From Halalkalibacter alkaliphilus (GTDB taxonomy: Bacteria; Bacillota; Bacilli; Bacillales; Bacillaceae_D), in the NCBI RefSeq assembly GCF_023555415.1, contig NZ_JAKRYL010000018.1:1-64000 (forward strand): a DNA stretch of 64,000 nucleotides, in the 5' to 3' direction. Shown piece after piece: positions 26,350 through 34,513 of the stretch (its first letter is position 1; every line of letters starts with the position of its first letter). The notes beneath the pieces are model-generated. The model searched no databases and was not told the origin of the DNA. It saw only the letters and a list, made by a program, of their open reading frames with translations. Made by a program: the position numbers and the translations under genes.

Positions 26350-27087
26350 TTATAGAGATATGTCTTTTTCTTTAATACGCGGGTAAACATCCAAAGTAGC
26401 TCTTTTTAAATGTTCCTCATTATCAATCTCACACCAAGCCAAATCTTGAACCTTTTTCATAAAAAAAGGGGAGTGTTTAGCTGTTTGATTGAGTACTTCT
26501 TCATAATCAATCATTGGATCATTTTCGAACATCTTCTTCCCTAACTGGCACAAAAGTTTAAAAGAAGGATAGGATATTTTTGAAATACCTACAAATTCAC
26601 CATCAATTCTTGAAAGAAGTGAGGATTGTTTTTTCATTTTCTTGAATAAGTGGTTGTCGTTTGATTCTATGAAAAATTCATCCCCTGATTGAGATAAATC
26701 ACTTGCGAGTATTACATCTGGATGTGAATCATCTAATATTTCTCGTAAAGCCCTTTTCTCGTAAATGATGTCAGACTCCAATAATAAAAAATCCTCTTTA
26801 ATTTGCTCCTTCATCAACAACAACGTATAGAGATTCCCACTAGTAGAAAAGTGACGATTAACAGTAAAATGGGTACCGGGATATTTCTGTTCTAAAAACT
26901 TTAGCTTTTCTTCTTTATAGCCTGCTCCAATTTGAATATTTGTGATTCCGGCAGCCAGTAATTTATCTATCGATTCTTCAATAATGGATTTTTTCTCTAT
27001 AACTAGTAGTCCTTTAGGGATATGTTGAGAAATAGCATTCAACCGTTTCCCTCTTCCAGCGGCTAAAATTACTGCTGTAGTAACCAT
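26350..27087 (-). CDS. Nucleotidyltransferase resembling 2-aminoethylphosphonate cytidylyltransferase (PntC)
   Basis: 245 aa. The nucleotide loop AVILAAGRGKRL is followed by HIPKGLL. Further motifs match what I know of PntC more than LicC: FLLLESDIIYEKRAL, GEFVGISKIS, IDYEEVLN and WCEIDNEEHLKRA with VYPRI. PntC activates 2-aminoethylphosphonate as CMP-AEP for transfer to lipids or glycans. A phosphocholine substrate cannot be excluded. No PEP mutase gene is in the window. It is the first gene of the cassette, with RBS AAGGTGA. Confidence 0.68.
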   Translation of the reverse strand: MVTTAVILAAGRGKRLNAISQHIPKGLLVIEKKSIIEESIDKLLAAGITNIQIGAGYKEEKLKFLEQKYPGTHFTVNRHFSTSGNLYTLLLMKEQIKEDFLLLESDIIYEKRALREILDDSHPDVILASDLSQSGDEFFIESNDNHLFKKMKKQSSLLSRIDGEFVGISKISYPSFKLLCQLGKKMFENDPMIDYEEVLNQTAKHSPFFMKKVQDLAWCEIDNEEHLKRATLDVYPRIKEKDISL

Positions 27088-27251
27088 AAATCACCTTCCT
27101 AGTAAAAACATTTTAATAACATTGCTATAAAGTATGAGTGGTTGGTTTACAAGGTGATAGTTCAATCGTTTAATTTAGCGTAAGTAAGGCTTATGTATAT
27201 AACATGTTAGATTCAGATACCAAATAGCACAAACCCTTCAAAAACCATCAT

Positions 27252-27260
27252 CATATTCTA
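27252..27260 (+). promoter_or_regulatory. Possible sigma-E/K -10 element
   Basis: CATATTCTA fits CATANNNTA, 32 bp before the kinase start. No clear -35 is seen, so the call is weak. Confidence 0.3.
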
Positions 27261-27291
27261 TTGGTATACAAAAGAGTAGGAGGGTTAACTG

Positions 27292-27882
27292 GTGAATGAT
27301 TATTCATTAATTGATGTTTACAAACCTAAAGGGTGGAACAAAGTAAAAGTTCTTAAGAATCCTACACCGTATGAATTAATCGGCAGGGGAATGCAAGGTG
27401 CTGTATTTAAAATATCAGACAAAAAATGTGTAAAATTATATCCAGATGACGAGCATCGTGTTTGGGAAGAAGAAGTACTGAAAAAAATCCAAAGTTCATC
27501 CTATTTCCCTAAAATTTATGAATCAGACAAGAATTATTTAGTAATGGAATATGTTGATGGAATTACGTTAGAAGATTACTTAAAGAAAAAGAAAATAATG
27601 CCTGAATCAATTACAAAAGAGATTATAGCAATCCATAAAGAAATGGAACGTTTAAAATTTACTGATCGTGATATCTATTTACGTCATTTTATCGTTATTA
27701 ACAATGAAAAAATAAAGGTTATCGACCATGTAAAGTCGTTTACAAGAGTTCGACCTCAACCTAAACGTCTAATTAAAGGTTTAAAGAAACTAGGCCTATT
27801 AGATAGTTTTTTATTAAGTGTAAAAAAGATAGATTACAAAATGTATAGAAAATGGAGAAAAACGGTTAGTAAATATAGGTAA
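27292..27882 (+). CDS. Small protein kinase-like protein (YrzF type)
   Basis: 196 aa kinase fold. The Gly loop is LIGRGMQGAVFKI near residue 29, the lysine strand KKCVKLY follows, and the hinge is YLVMEYVDGITLEDYL. The catalytic loop is FTDRDIYLRHFIV instead of H-x-D-x5-N, and the DFG position reads VIDHVKS. The small YrzF-like kinases of Bacillus have a similar reduced form. Substrate unknown. GTG start with AGGAGGG upstream. It is divergent from the PntC-like cassette. Confidence 0.65.
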   Translation: MNDYSLIDVYKPKGWNKVKVLKNPTPYELIGRGMQGAVFKISDKKCVKLYPDDEHRVWEEEVLKKIQSSSYFPKIYESDKNYLVMEYVDGITLEDYLKKKKIMPESITKEIIAIHKEMERLKFTDRDIYLRHFIVINNEKIKVIDHVKSFTRVRPQPKRLIKGLKKLGLLDSFLLSVKKIDYKMYRKWRKTVSKYR

Positions 27883-28057
27883 GAGATGATTTTATCTTAA
27901 GTAAAATAGCAAGAATTCAGGGCCGATGTAACTGTTAACCTAAAGTTGAGCAATTAGAAACTAAGTGGACTGTTTAATAGGGAGTTATATGGGGGCAAAA
28001 AGACTAAATATAAATTCAAATAAATCAATGGTTGATAAAAATAATATATTTTTAGTT

Positions 28058-28095
28058 AAATGACTATATTTATGATTAAATAAATATAGTCATTT
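28058..28095. repeat. Perfect 15-bp inverted repeat
   Basis: AAATGACTATATTTA and TAAATATAGTCATTT around 8 bases. No T run follows. It lies in a gene-free stretch (27883-28238). Confidence 0.7.
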
Positions 28096-28127
28096 CGCCG
28101 TTAGAAACAATAAAAAAGAAATAAGAA

Positions 28128-28150
28128 AAAGAGCATTTTTCTGCTCTTCT
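28128..28150 (-). terminator. Terminator of the 63-aa gene
   Basis: On the minus strand AAGAGCA-GAAAAA-TGCTCTT is followed by TTTC. Confidence 0.65.
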
Positions 28151-28160
28151 AAATTGTAAA

Positions 28161-28186
28161 AGCAAAATGTGATATTACATTTTGCT
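28161..28186. repeat. Perfect 10-bp inverted repeat
   Basis: AGCAAAATGT and ACATTTTGCT around GATATT. It lies between the 63-aa gene and its terminator. Confidence 0.6.
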
Positions 28187-28238
28187 AAATATTTGTTATT
28201 GTAGTATCCGATTCTAAATGAAGTTTTTAGTTAATCTT

Positions 28239-28430
28239 TTAGAAAAAACGTCGTAAAAGGAGAAGGGAAGTGATTAAGAAGAAGGGAATAAATATCCTTC
28301 TAAAGGGGGATGTTCGAAGAAATAATCCTCTTCGTTGATTAACACCATCGATAATACCAGTATGAATTCCACCATAAGCATCTCTAACTTCAACCATCTG
28401 TCCTTGATACGCCATTGCCAGCTGATCCAT
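28239..28430 (-). CDS. Hypothetical 63-aa protein with Sm-like strand pattern
   Basis: The core QGQMVEVRDAYGGIHTGIIDGVNQRRGLFLR looks like a short Sm-like or DUF2642-like beta barrel, followed by a hydrophobic, basic tail (FIPFFLITSLLLLRRFF). I cannot place it in a family with certainty. The start at MDQLAM is chosen because GGAGGTGA lies 9 bases upstream. The earlier ATG is part of that RBS. Confidence 0.55.
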   Translation of the reverse strand: MDQLAMAYQGQMVEVRDAYGGIHTGIIDGVNQRRGLFLRTSPFRRIFIPFFLITSLLLLRRFF

Positions 28431-28663
28431 TAAATACGTCACCTCCATTTCAACAGGATACTATACAGTATGTTTTAGTTATATGAATGAGTGGACGAAC
28501 TTCCAAGTATAAAAATACATTTTTTTTTGAACAGTACATCATTGGTCTACTTCCTCGCTAAAAATAAAATTTAATCCAAAAAAGCTAAAGAAAATAAAAT
28601 CAATTGTTAGAGGTGGTGTGTGAGGTCGAAGGGTTATTGCTACTCTGTTCAACTAATTCTCTA

Positions 28664-28792
28664 TCATGTTCGTTTTCTAGCTATCTTAAACCCATTATCA
28701 ACTGTATTAAAGCCTATTCGAGGATGATATTCCATAGCGGACGGTGCAGATAATAGCAACAGCACAACTTCTTCACCGATTTGTTCCTGTAT
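28664..28792 (-). pseudogene. GNAT acetyltransferase C-terminal remnant
   Basis: 43 codons after an in-frame stop (28795-28793) read EQIGEEVVLLLLSAPSAMEY and HPRIGFNTVDNGFKIARK, typical of the end of a GNAT N-acetyltransferase (the Y-P-x-x-G-F motif). Nothing recognisable lies upstream. The rest of 28449-28905 holds no gene. Confidence 0.5.
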
Positions 28793-28905
28793 TTAACTTT
28801 GTGATGTAACTTACATGCATTGCAAGAAAAAAATGGTAATCTATGTTATCATAAATAGGTTGTTATTTTTGGTAGCAACTCAATTTAGAGAGGAGGGGGC
28901 AGGTT

Positions 28906-30090
28906 ATGAGAAGTCTTGCTATTTTACTTACTGTTCTTTCGTTTTTTGCTTTAACGGCATGTGGAACGGAGACGTTTAGTCAAACTGATGTTCTAGGAAA
29001 ATCAATTGAAGCCGTTGAAGATTTAGAGAGTTATTCAGTGGAAATGGATATGGCAATTAGCATGATGGAAATGGAAACAAACATGACATTATCAGGCGAT
29101 GTGACACACAATCCAGACGCAATGTATTTAGTGATGAATATGGGCATGCCTGGAATGTCGATGGAAATTGAGGCGTATGCGCTCGAGGAGACTGTTTACA
29201 TGAGCATGTTCGGCCAATGGATGAAGGTCGAGGCAAGTGAGATGGGCTTAGAAGATTTTGATCAACTGAATGAAGAAGCAATGCGAAAATTATTAGATTT
29301 TAGTGAAGAGTTTACAATGGTGGAAGAAAACAATGTGTATGTATTAACCCTTTCTGGTGAAGGGGACGAATACAGCGTTTTAATTGAGGATTATTTGAAA
29401 TCAGGTATGGGCGAATTCAACGACGATGCTACTAAGGAAGAAATGATGAATGCTATCCAGGTCAATGATTTTAGCATGGAAATTCATATTGATAAAAACA
29501 CGTTCATGCAAACAACACAAATCTTTAATGCTGATTTACTCATTGAAGAAGACGGCTTTACGATGCCATTAAGCATGAGTGGCACTGTAAAAATGTCCAA
29601 TGTGAATGGTGTTGCTCCAATCGAAATCCCTGTAGAAGTTAAGGAAAATGCTGTAGAAGAAGATGCGGCATTTTTAGATTTCGATGGAGAAGGACTTGAG
29701 CTATTTGGAGAGTATCAAGAATTAAGTATTGAAGAAATACAAGAGATCGTAGAATACCATATTCCAGAAGTACAAGGACTACCTGAAGGATATGAATTAA
29801 CGGATAGCTTATACGATGAAGCGATGGAAATGGTAATGATCAGTTATGAAAAGGATCTTGATAATAGCTTCCTGTTCTCTGTGATGCCAATAGAAAATGA
29901 TCCATTTTTCGATCAGGCATTCATCGAAGGAGAAGAAGTGACAGTAAAAGGAAACGAAGCAACTCTTCTCGATATGGGCTTTTTTATAAGTCTTAGTTGG
30001 GAACAAGATGGTTTATTGTTTGAATTAGCTGGTAGCGGAGCTGATCTTTCAAGTGAAGTGTTTCTAGAAATGGCTGAGAATTTAGAATAG
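28906..30090 (+). CDS. Methionine-rich acidic lipoprotein
   Basis: 394 aa. Signal peptide with lipobox LTAC at residues 16-19. Residues 25-240 resemble a LolA/LppX-like DUF6612 fold. The end (LPEGYELTDSLYDEAMEMVM and onward) resembles DUF4367. Met is frequent in the N-terminal half (for example SMMEMETNM and MNMGMPGMSMEI) and the protein is very acidic. It is anchored on the outer face of the membrane; function unknown. RBS GAGGAGGGGG. The acidic, Met-rich surface could suit an alkaliphile or bind metal (inference). Confidence 0.75.
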   Translation: MRSLAILLTVLSFFALTACGTETFSQTDVLGKSIEAVEDLESYSVEMDMAISMMEMETNMTLSGDVTHNPDAMYLVMNMGMPGMSMEIEAYALEETVYMSMFGQWMKVEASEMGLEDFDQLNEEAMRKLLDFSEEFTMVEENNVYVLTLSGEGDEYSVLIEDYLKSGMGEFNDDATKEEMMNAIQVNDFSMEIHIDKNTFMQTTQIFNADLLIEEDGFTMPLSMSGTVKMSNVNGVAPIEIPVEVKENAVEEDAAFLDFDGEGLELFGEYQELSIEEIQEIVEYHIPEVQGLPEGYELTDSLYDEAMEMVMISYEKDLDNSFLFSVMPIENDPFFDQAFIEGEEVTVKGNEATLLDMGFFISLSWEQDGLLFELAGSGADLSSEVFLEMAENLE

Positions 30091-30100
30091 AGTTTGAATG

Positions 30101-30134
30101 TCGAGTCTGAATATAATTCAGACTCGATTTTTTT
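30101..30134 (+). terminator. Terminator after acidic lipoprotein
   Basis: TCGAGTCTGAAT pairs with ATTCAGACTCGA, followed by T7. Confidence 0.85.
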
Positions 30135-30208
30135 ATATAAACTCCAAAGAAAATGTAATTTTAACTAATGACCTCGATAAGTCGTCCGTTCGGTCTATTT
30201 ATATTTAT

Positions 30209-30433
30209 TTAATAAAACAAATGAAGAAGGTCGTACCCAAAGATAATGAGTAGAGCATATAATCCAATTATGATAGTTAGCCCAGAAAATGCAGCCAAAA
30301 AATGATCCGAGCCAGAACCAAATTTCTTTTGTAAAATAATCCATATACCTATACCGAGCAGTAATGGGAGAAAACATATAAAAACATATAAAAACAGTAT
30401 CCTAACCAACCTTTCAAAATTTGTTGTTATCAT
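30209..30433 (-). CDS. Small two-helix membrane protein
   Basis: 74 aa with two hydrophobic helices (LFLYVFICFLPLLLGIGIWII and LAAFSGLTIIIGLYALLIIF). No clear RBS precedes the ATG, which lowers confidence. No family recognised. Confidence 0.45.
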   Translation of the reverse strand: MITTNFERLVRILFLYVFICFLPLLLGIGIWIILQKKFGSGSDHFLAAFSGLTIIIGLYALLIIFGYDLLHLFY

Positions 30434-30578
30434 TAGATTGTCTTGTTGTACAACTTTTATCCAATTATTTTACTATTGATTAACAAGAGTTTCTTCTACT
30501 TATTAACTAAATGACAATTATGGTAAAATGAAAAATAAGGAAAAAAACAACAAATAAGAAGAAGGTAGGTGTCATTTT

Positions 30579-31004
30579 ATGTATGAACAGAAGACTAAAG
30601 AAACTGACAATAGTGTTATTGAATTTATTGAAAAAGTCGAGAGTGTCAAAAAACGTCAAGATGCCTATCAATTACTTGAACTATTTACTGAAGCTACAGG
30701 ATATGAAGCAAAGATGTGGGGGCCGAGTATTATTGGATTTGGCTCCTACCATTATAAGTACGAATCTGGCCATGAAGGCGATGCACCATTAGTAGGATTT
30801 TCTCCTCGAAAAGCTAAAATAAGCTTGTATTTTGCAACGGGCGATCAAAAAAGGGAGGCGTTGCTATCTGATTTTGGAAAGCACACAACCGGTAAGGCGT
30901 GTGTTTATATAAATAAAGTTGCCGATATCAATACAGATGTTTTGGTTGCGTTGATTAAACAATCTGTAACATTTCTACAAGAGAGGTATCCAGATAGCAA
31001 ATAA
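30579..31004 (+). CDS. DUF1801 domain protein
   Basis: 141 aa. The DUF1801 pattern is visible: MWGPSIIGFGSYHYKYESGH, then LVGFSPRKAKISLYF and GKACVYINKVADINTDVL. The fold is small and cytoplasmic with no known reaction. RBS AGAAGGTAGG precedes the ATG. Confidence 0.82.
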   Translation: MYEQKTKETDNSVIEFIEKVESVKKRQDAYQLLELFTEATGYEAKMWGPSIIGFGSYHYKYESGHEGDAPLVGFSPRKAKISLYFATGDQKREALLSDFGKHTTGKACVYINKVADINTDVLVALIKQSVTFLQERYPDSK

Positions 31005-31150
31005 ATGATCATTATTCCGAGATATGATTCGTTTAAGGTAAGATTTGTAAGCGTTGGCGTATTATACTGTCTTCTGAAATAGAGTGTATAAAGAATTGGG
31101 ATAAGTAAAATCTATACACATAATTGCAGCTGAAAAGGAGATAGTACATT

Positions 31151-31375
31151 ATGGCATATGAAATTAAAGACATGATTATTGACGACGGATTCGATGGTGA
31201 GGAGTCAGTGACAGCAGCATTTTCTCAAAATAATAAAGATTATAGTATTACTTTTAATAAATCAGACCTTGAAGTCATTAATACGTGGGTTTTTGAAGAT
31301 GAAACATCTTTGCCAGCCAATTTATCTGACAACCTTATTGAATCAATTAGAGAAGATGTTAAAAAGAGAATCTAA
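31151..31375 (+). CDS. Hypothetical 74-aa acidic protein
   Basis: Soluble and acidic (MAYEIKDMIIDDGFDGEESV at the start). No family recognised. RBS AAAAGGAGAT precedes the ATG at good spacing, and the codon use fits the neighbours. Confidence 0.6.
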   Translation: MAYEIKDMIIDDGFDGEESVTAAFSQNNKDYSITFNKSDLEVINTWVFEDETSLPANLSDNLIESIREDVKKRI

Positions 31376-31427
31376 ATAATCAATAACAAGCTATATTAAG
31401 CGACATTGACGCTGTTTTTTACTCACT

Positions 31428-31461
31428 GTGAGAGGAGAAACCCATTCCTCTCACGCATTTT
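31428..31461. terminator. Hairpin between hypothetical gene and YhjD-like gene
   Basis: GTGAGAGGA pairs with TCCTCTCAC, then GCATTTTT on plus. It overlaps the stop codon of the minus-strand gene. Confidence 0.65.
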
Positions 31462-31810
31462 TCTTCATGACGTTAAAATATTTCCTTACATATTCTTCAA
31501 CTGATTGCTTCATTAAATGTGGAAACAATCTAACTTCTCTACGATAACCTTTACACACAAATAAATATACTGATAACTCTCCAACTTTTCCTTGGTTATA
31601 AACACTGAGTCTTCTCTGAAACATTTCTTTTTTGACCTGACCTAAATCTTTGCCAATTTGTATGATGACTTGTTCGACGAAATCTATATAAGGTTCATTG
31701 AATTTTAATTTTGCATTTCGTAAAAAATGCAGATCTCGTTCAAGTACTTTTCTCACTAATGGCAAATAAATAAATTGATTAGCTAAATGTTCATCATCCT
31801 TATCGAACAT
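31451..31810 (-). CDS. YhjD-like protein
   Basis: 119 aa, all-helical and basic. LANQFIYLPLVRKVLERDLH at the N-terminus and VYLFVCKGYRREVRLFPHLM near the C-terminus recall the Bacillus YhjD family, whose role is unknown. No signal peptide. The nearest SD-like sequence (GGTGGAGCTGGTA) is about 7 bases before the ATG. Confidence 0.6.
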   Translation of the reverse strand: MFDKDDEHLANQFIYLPLVRKVLERDLHFLRNAKLKFNEPYIDFVEQVIIQIGKDLGQVKKEMFQRRLSVYNQGKVGELSVYLFVCKGYRREVRLFPHLMKQSVEEYVRKYFNVMKKNA

Positions 31811-31887
31811 ACATTACCAGCTCCACCATTTTTACTTATATAATACACGAATATATGTTCGTTATACAACTATTTATAAAACAGAAA

Positions 31888-31915
31888 TGAAACGTGCTGC
31901 AAATTAGCACGTTTC
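31888..31915. terminator. Terminator of OFA transporter
   Basis: AAACGTGCT pairs with AGCACGTTT. Confidence 0.7.
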
Positions 31916-31927
31916 ACTGATTGATCC

Positions 31928-33190
31928 TTAGACCGCTTTTAAAAATTTGTTTGCTTGATTCTTTTTAATTCTCTTAATATCGAGCTTAATCATAACAGAA
32001 ACGATTAAAGCAATAATTAACATGATGGTAATGAGAAAGAATGCCGGAGTGTAGCTACCTGTAGCTTCATGAATATAGGACACTGCAATTGGACCGACCA
32101 CACCAGCTAAAGACCAGGCTGTTAAAATATATCCATGAATTGCTCCTAATTCCTTCGTACCAAATATATCTCCTATAAAAGCCGGGAGAGCAGCAAATCC
32201 TCCTCCATACGTTGTCATAATAAGAAAAATTAAGAGCTGAAACAAAATGACATTTGAAACGATAGGAAGAGTTAAAAAAGCAATGATTTGGATTACAAAA
32301 AAGATAGAAAAAACAGTAGGCCGTCCTATATAATCGGATACACTTGACCATCCAATCCTGCCTCCACCGTTGAAAATCCCCATAAGTCCGACCATAGAGG
32401 CAGCAGATGCAACACTTAACCCGACCATTTCTTGTGATAATGGAGACGCAACAGAAATAATCATGATACCTGAACTAATGTTAATGAAAATCATCGTCCA
32501 CAGCATCCAGAATCGCTTCGTTTTCACAGCTTCATTTGCAGTAAGTTGAGATAAATCTTCTTTTAATGCGTTTCTGCCATTTTCTTTGATTTCATTTGAT
32601 CCTTTAGGCAGCCACCCTTTAGGTGGTCGAACAATATAGGATGCACCAGCTAACATTAAAAGAAGGTATGTTGTTCCTAAAATGTAGAAAGTATTCGTAA
32701 CACCAACACTTTCAATTAATCTGGCTGCGATAGGGCTAGTTACGAGCGCGCCTGCACCGAATCCAAATACAGCTATACCTGTAGCTAATCCTCTTCGGTC
32801 AGGGAACCATTTTACTAAAGTCGATACTGGTGAAATGTAGCCCAAACCTAATCCAATTCCTCCAATGACACCATACATAAAAAGAAACAAAGGCAGTGAT
32901 TGAATTGAAACTGCAAACCCAGCTCCAACCTGACCTAAACTAAATAAAATAGCTGCGATTGTCGCTGATGTACGTGGACCCTTTTTTTCAACTAGGCGAC
33001 CAAGCGTAGCGGCTGATATTCCTAGGAAGGCAATCGCTAAGGTAAATGCAAGTGTTACTTGAGTACTTTTCCATCCGACAGTTTGTCCTATTGGATTTGA
33101 ATAAACACTATAGGCATACGCAGATCCAATCGATAAATGAATTGCGACAGCTGATAAGGCAATCAGCCATCTGTTTTTTTTCTTGTTCAA
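31928..33190 (-). CDS. OFA-family MFS antiporter, probable formate/organic acid transporter
   Basis: 420 aa with 12 membrane segments, oxalate/formate antiporter (OFA) family. GSAYAYSVYSNPIG lies near the N-terminus and GLGYISPVSTLVKWFPDRRG in helices 4-5. Family members exchange oxalate, formate or other small acids. A perfect Fnr box with a TAAAAT -10 lies upstream, so expression should rise with pflBA. Formate (or lactate) export is therefore a fair guess, not proven. TTG start; the SD is weak (GTGAG). Confidence 0.82.
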   Translation of the reverse strand: MNKKKNRWLIALSAVAIHLSIGSAYAYSVYSNPIGQTVGWKSTQVTLAFTLAIAFLGISAATLGRLVEKKGPRTSATIAAILFSLGQVGAGFAVSIQSLPLFLFMYGVIGGIGLGLGYISPVSTLVKWFPDRRGLATGIAVFGFGAGALVTSPIAARLIESVGVTNTFYILGTTYLLLMLAGASYIVRPPKGWLPKGSNEIKENGRNALKEDLSQLTANEAVKTKRFWMLWTMIFINISSGIMIISVASPLSQEMVGLSVASAASMVGLMGIFNGGGRIGWSSVSDYIGRPTVFSIFFVIQIIAFLTLPIVSNVILFQLLIFLIMTTYGGGFAALPAFIGDIFGTKELGAIHGYILTAWSLAGVVGPIAVSYIHEATGSYTPAFFLITIMLIIALIVSVMIKLDIKRIKKNQANKFLKAV

Positions 33191-33331
33191 TGATGATCAC
33201 TCACTTTCTAATTGATCTTTTTATAGCCGGATATTGTGCAACGATCGATTTCATCGGAATACTCCTCTCATTAATGATTTGGTATATCCAGCTACCCCAT
33301 AACTAAGAACCAACGGATACTTTTCTTTTTC

Positions 33332-33374
33332 ATTTTATTAAACTAAAGCAACTCTGTATGTGAAAATAATCACA
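33332..33374 (-). promoter_or_regulatory. Fnr-activated promoter of OFA transporter
   Basis: Perfect TGTGAAAATAATCACA at 33359-33374. On the minus strand a -10 TAAAAT sits at 33337-33332, the class II distance. The transcript would have a leader of about 135 bases. Confidence 0.78.
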
Positions 33375-33506
33375 AATAAGTAAAAGAAGTATTAAAAGTA
33401 GATAGTTTAATCTTTATTGGGAATGCGCTAAGGTTATTTGTTTAGGGGAGAGAAGAGGATATTAATGAGAAAAGTAAATTTCACTTTCAGTTAGCTCTTT
33501 AAATTA

Positions 33507-33530
33507 AAAGCCCTCACTAGGAGGGGCTTA
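33507..33530 (-). terminator. Terminator of the 41-aa gene
   Basis: On the minus strand AAGCCCCTC-CTAGT-GAGGGCTT is followed by TTAATTT. Confidence 0.65.
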
Positions 33531-33536
33531 ATACTG

Positions 33537-33662
33537 TTACTCTTTTTGATCTTCCAACTCTCTATTTACTTTTGAGATCGTGATACGCTCTTCTCCTGTA
33601 CTTGGTTGTACCGCATCTTTACTTTTGATCATATTGCGTTTAGACTTTGAACGCTTACTCAT
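33537..33662 (-). CDS. Small basic hydrophilic protein
   Basis: 41 aa, Lys/Arg/Ser-rich head (MSKRSKSKRNMIKSKD) and acidic tail (NRELEDQKE). RBS GAGGTGAT precedes the ATG and a terminator follows. No family recognised. Similar tiny hydrophilic proteins are frequent in Bacillus spores. Confidence 0.55.
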   Translation of the reverse strand: MSKRSKSKRNMIKSKDAVQPSTGEERITISKVNRELEDQKE

Positions 33663-33842
33663 TTGATCATCACCTCGTTTTAATTTGTGTATAATACAAG
33701 ATATATTTTTTGCGTAACTAGTCTCTTTTATGTAATGAACATATCTTCAAGCTTTTATATAGCAATGGTGATGTAGTCACTTTTCTTTTTAGTCCCGGTA
33801 ACTTTTTACCTTTTTATTTCGTTGTACATAGGGGTGATAAAG

Positions 33843-34412
33843 ATGAGAAAAGTAATGCTTTTAGGATTTCTTCTATTAGTAACAATCATTTCAGCTTGTA
33901 GTGTCCACAATGCTGCTCGAAGGGGTGAATTAGCTGAATATGAAGTCACAAATACTCATGCTGAATTGGAAGAAGGAGATTTTATTTATCGGCTAGTTAC
34001 AGAAAGAGGTGAGTATAATCAAGGAGATCGAGTAACGCTCTATGCAGAATTAGAGTATATAGGTGAAAAGGACGAGGTTACAATTTATCATGCGGCTTCA
34101 CCGTTCCACTTTCCAATAGTTGAAAAGGTACGTAACTATAAAGTTGATTATTTTATGAATGAACCATTGGTAAGTACAGTTCTAAAAAAAGGGGAGCCTT
34201 ATCAAGAAGAATATAAGGGGAGTGGTGGTTACAGTTCAGAAGATGATAAACAATATGTAGCCTTTGTGCAAAAAATTGCTGAGAATCAATTCCCAAGTGG
34301 ATACTATGTGGTGAGCGGATTTGCTGACTTCTTTTTAGCTGATGAGGAAGGTCAAAAGAAAAAAGGGTTTCAGATGAATGCACAAATTGATTTTAAAGTC
34401 TTACCGCAGTAA
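33843..34412 (+). CDS. Lipoprotein of unknown function
   Basis: 189 aa. Signal peptide with lipobox ISAC near residues 17-20. The mature domain is beta-rich (YNQGDRVTLYAELEYIGEKD) and resembles an immunoglobulin-like fold of the BsuPI type, but the match is loose. AGGGGTGAT lies just before the ATG at 33843, so an in-frame start 21 bases earlier is rejected. A terminator follows. Confidence 0.65.
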   Translation: MRKVMLLGFLLLVTIISACSVHNAARRGELAEYEVTNTHAELEEGDFIYRLVTERGEYNQGDRVTLYAELEYIGEKDEVTIYHAASPFHFPIVEKVRNYKVDYFMNEPLVSTVLKKGEPYQEEYKGSGGYSSEDDKQYVAFVQKIAENQFPSGYYVVSGFADFFLADEEGQKKKGFQMNAQIDFKVLPQ

Positions 34413-34422
34413 TGAAAAATGT

Positions 34423-34456
34423 AACGTGTAATGGATATCATTGCACGTTTTTTTTG
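34423..34456 (+). terminator. Terminator after lipoprotein
   Basis: AACGTGTAATG pairs with CATTGCACGTT, followed by T7. Confidence 0.82.
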
Positions 34457-34513
34457 TCCCTATTGATTAGTAAATAAGATTTTAAAATGATTTCTATGTA
34501 TGAAGGAAGATTC

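Noticed and set aside
33046-33306. 86-aa plus-strand ORF
   Set aside because: Antisense to the start of the OFA transporter gene, without RBS.
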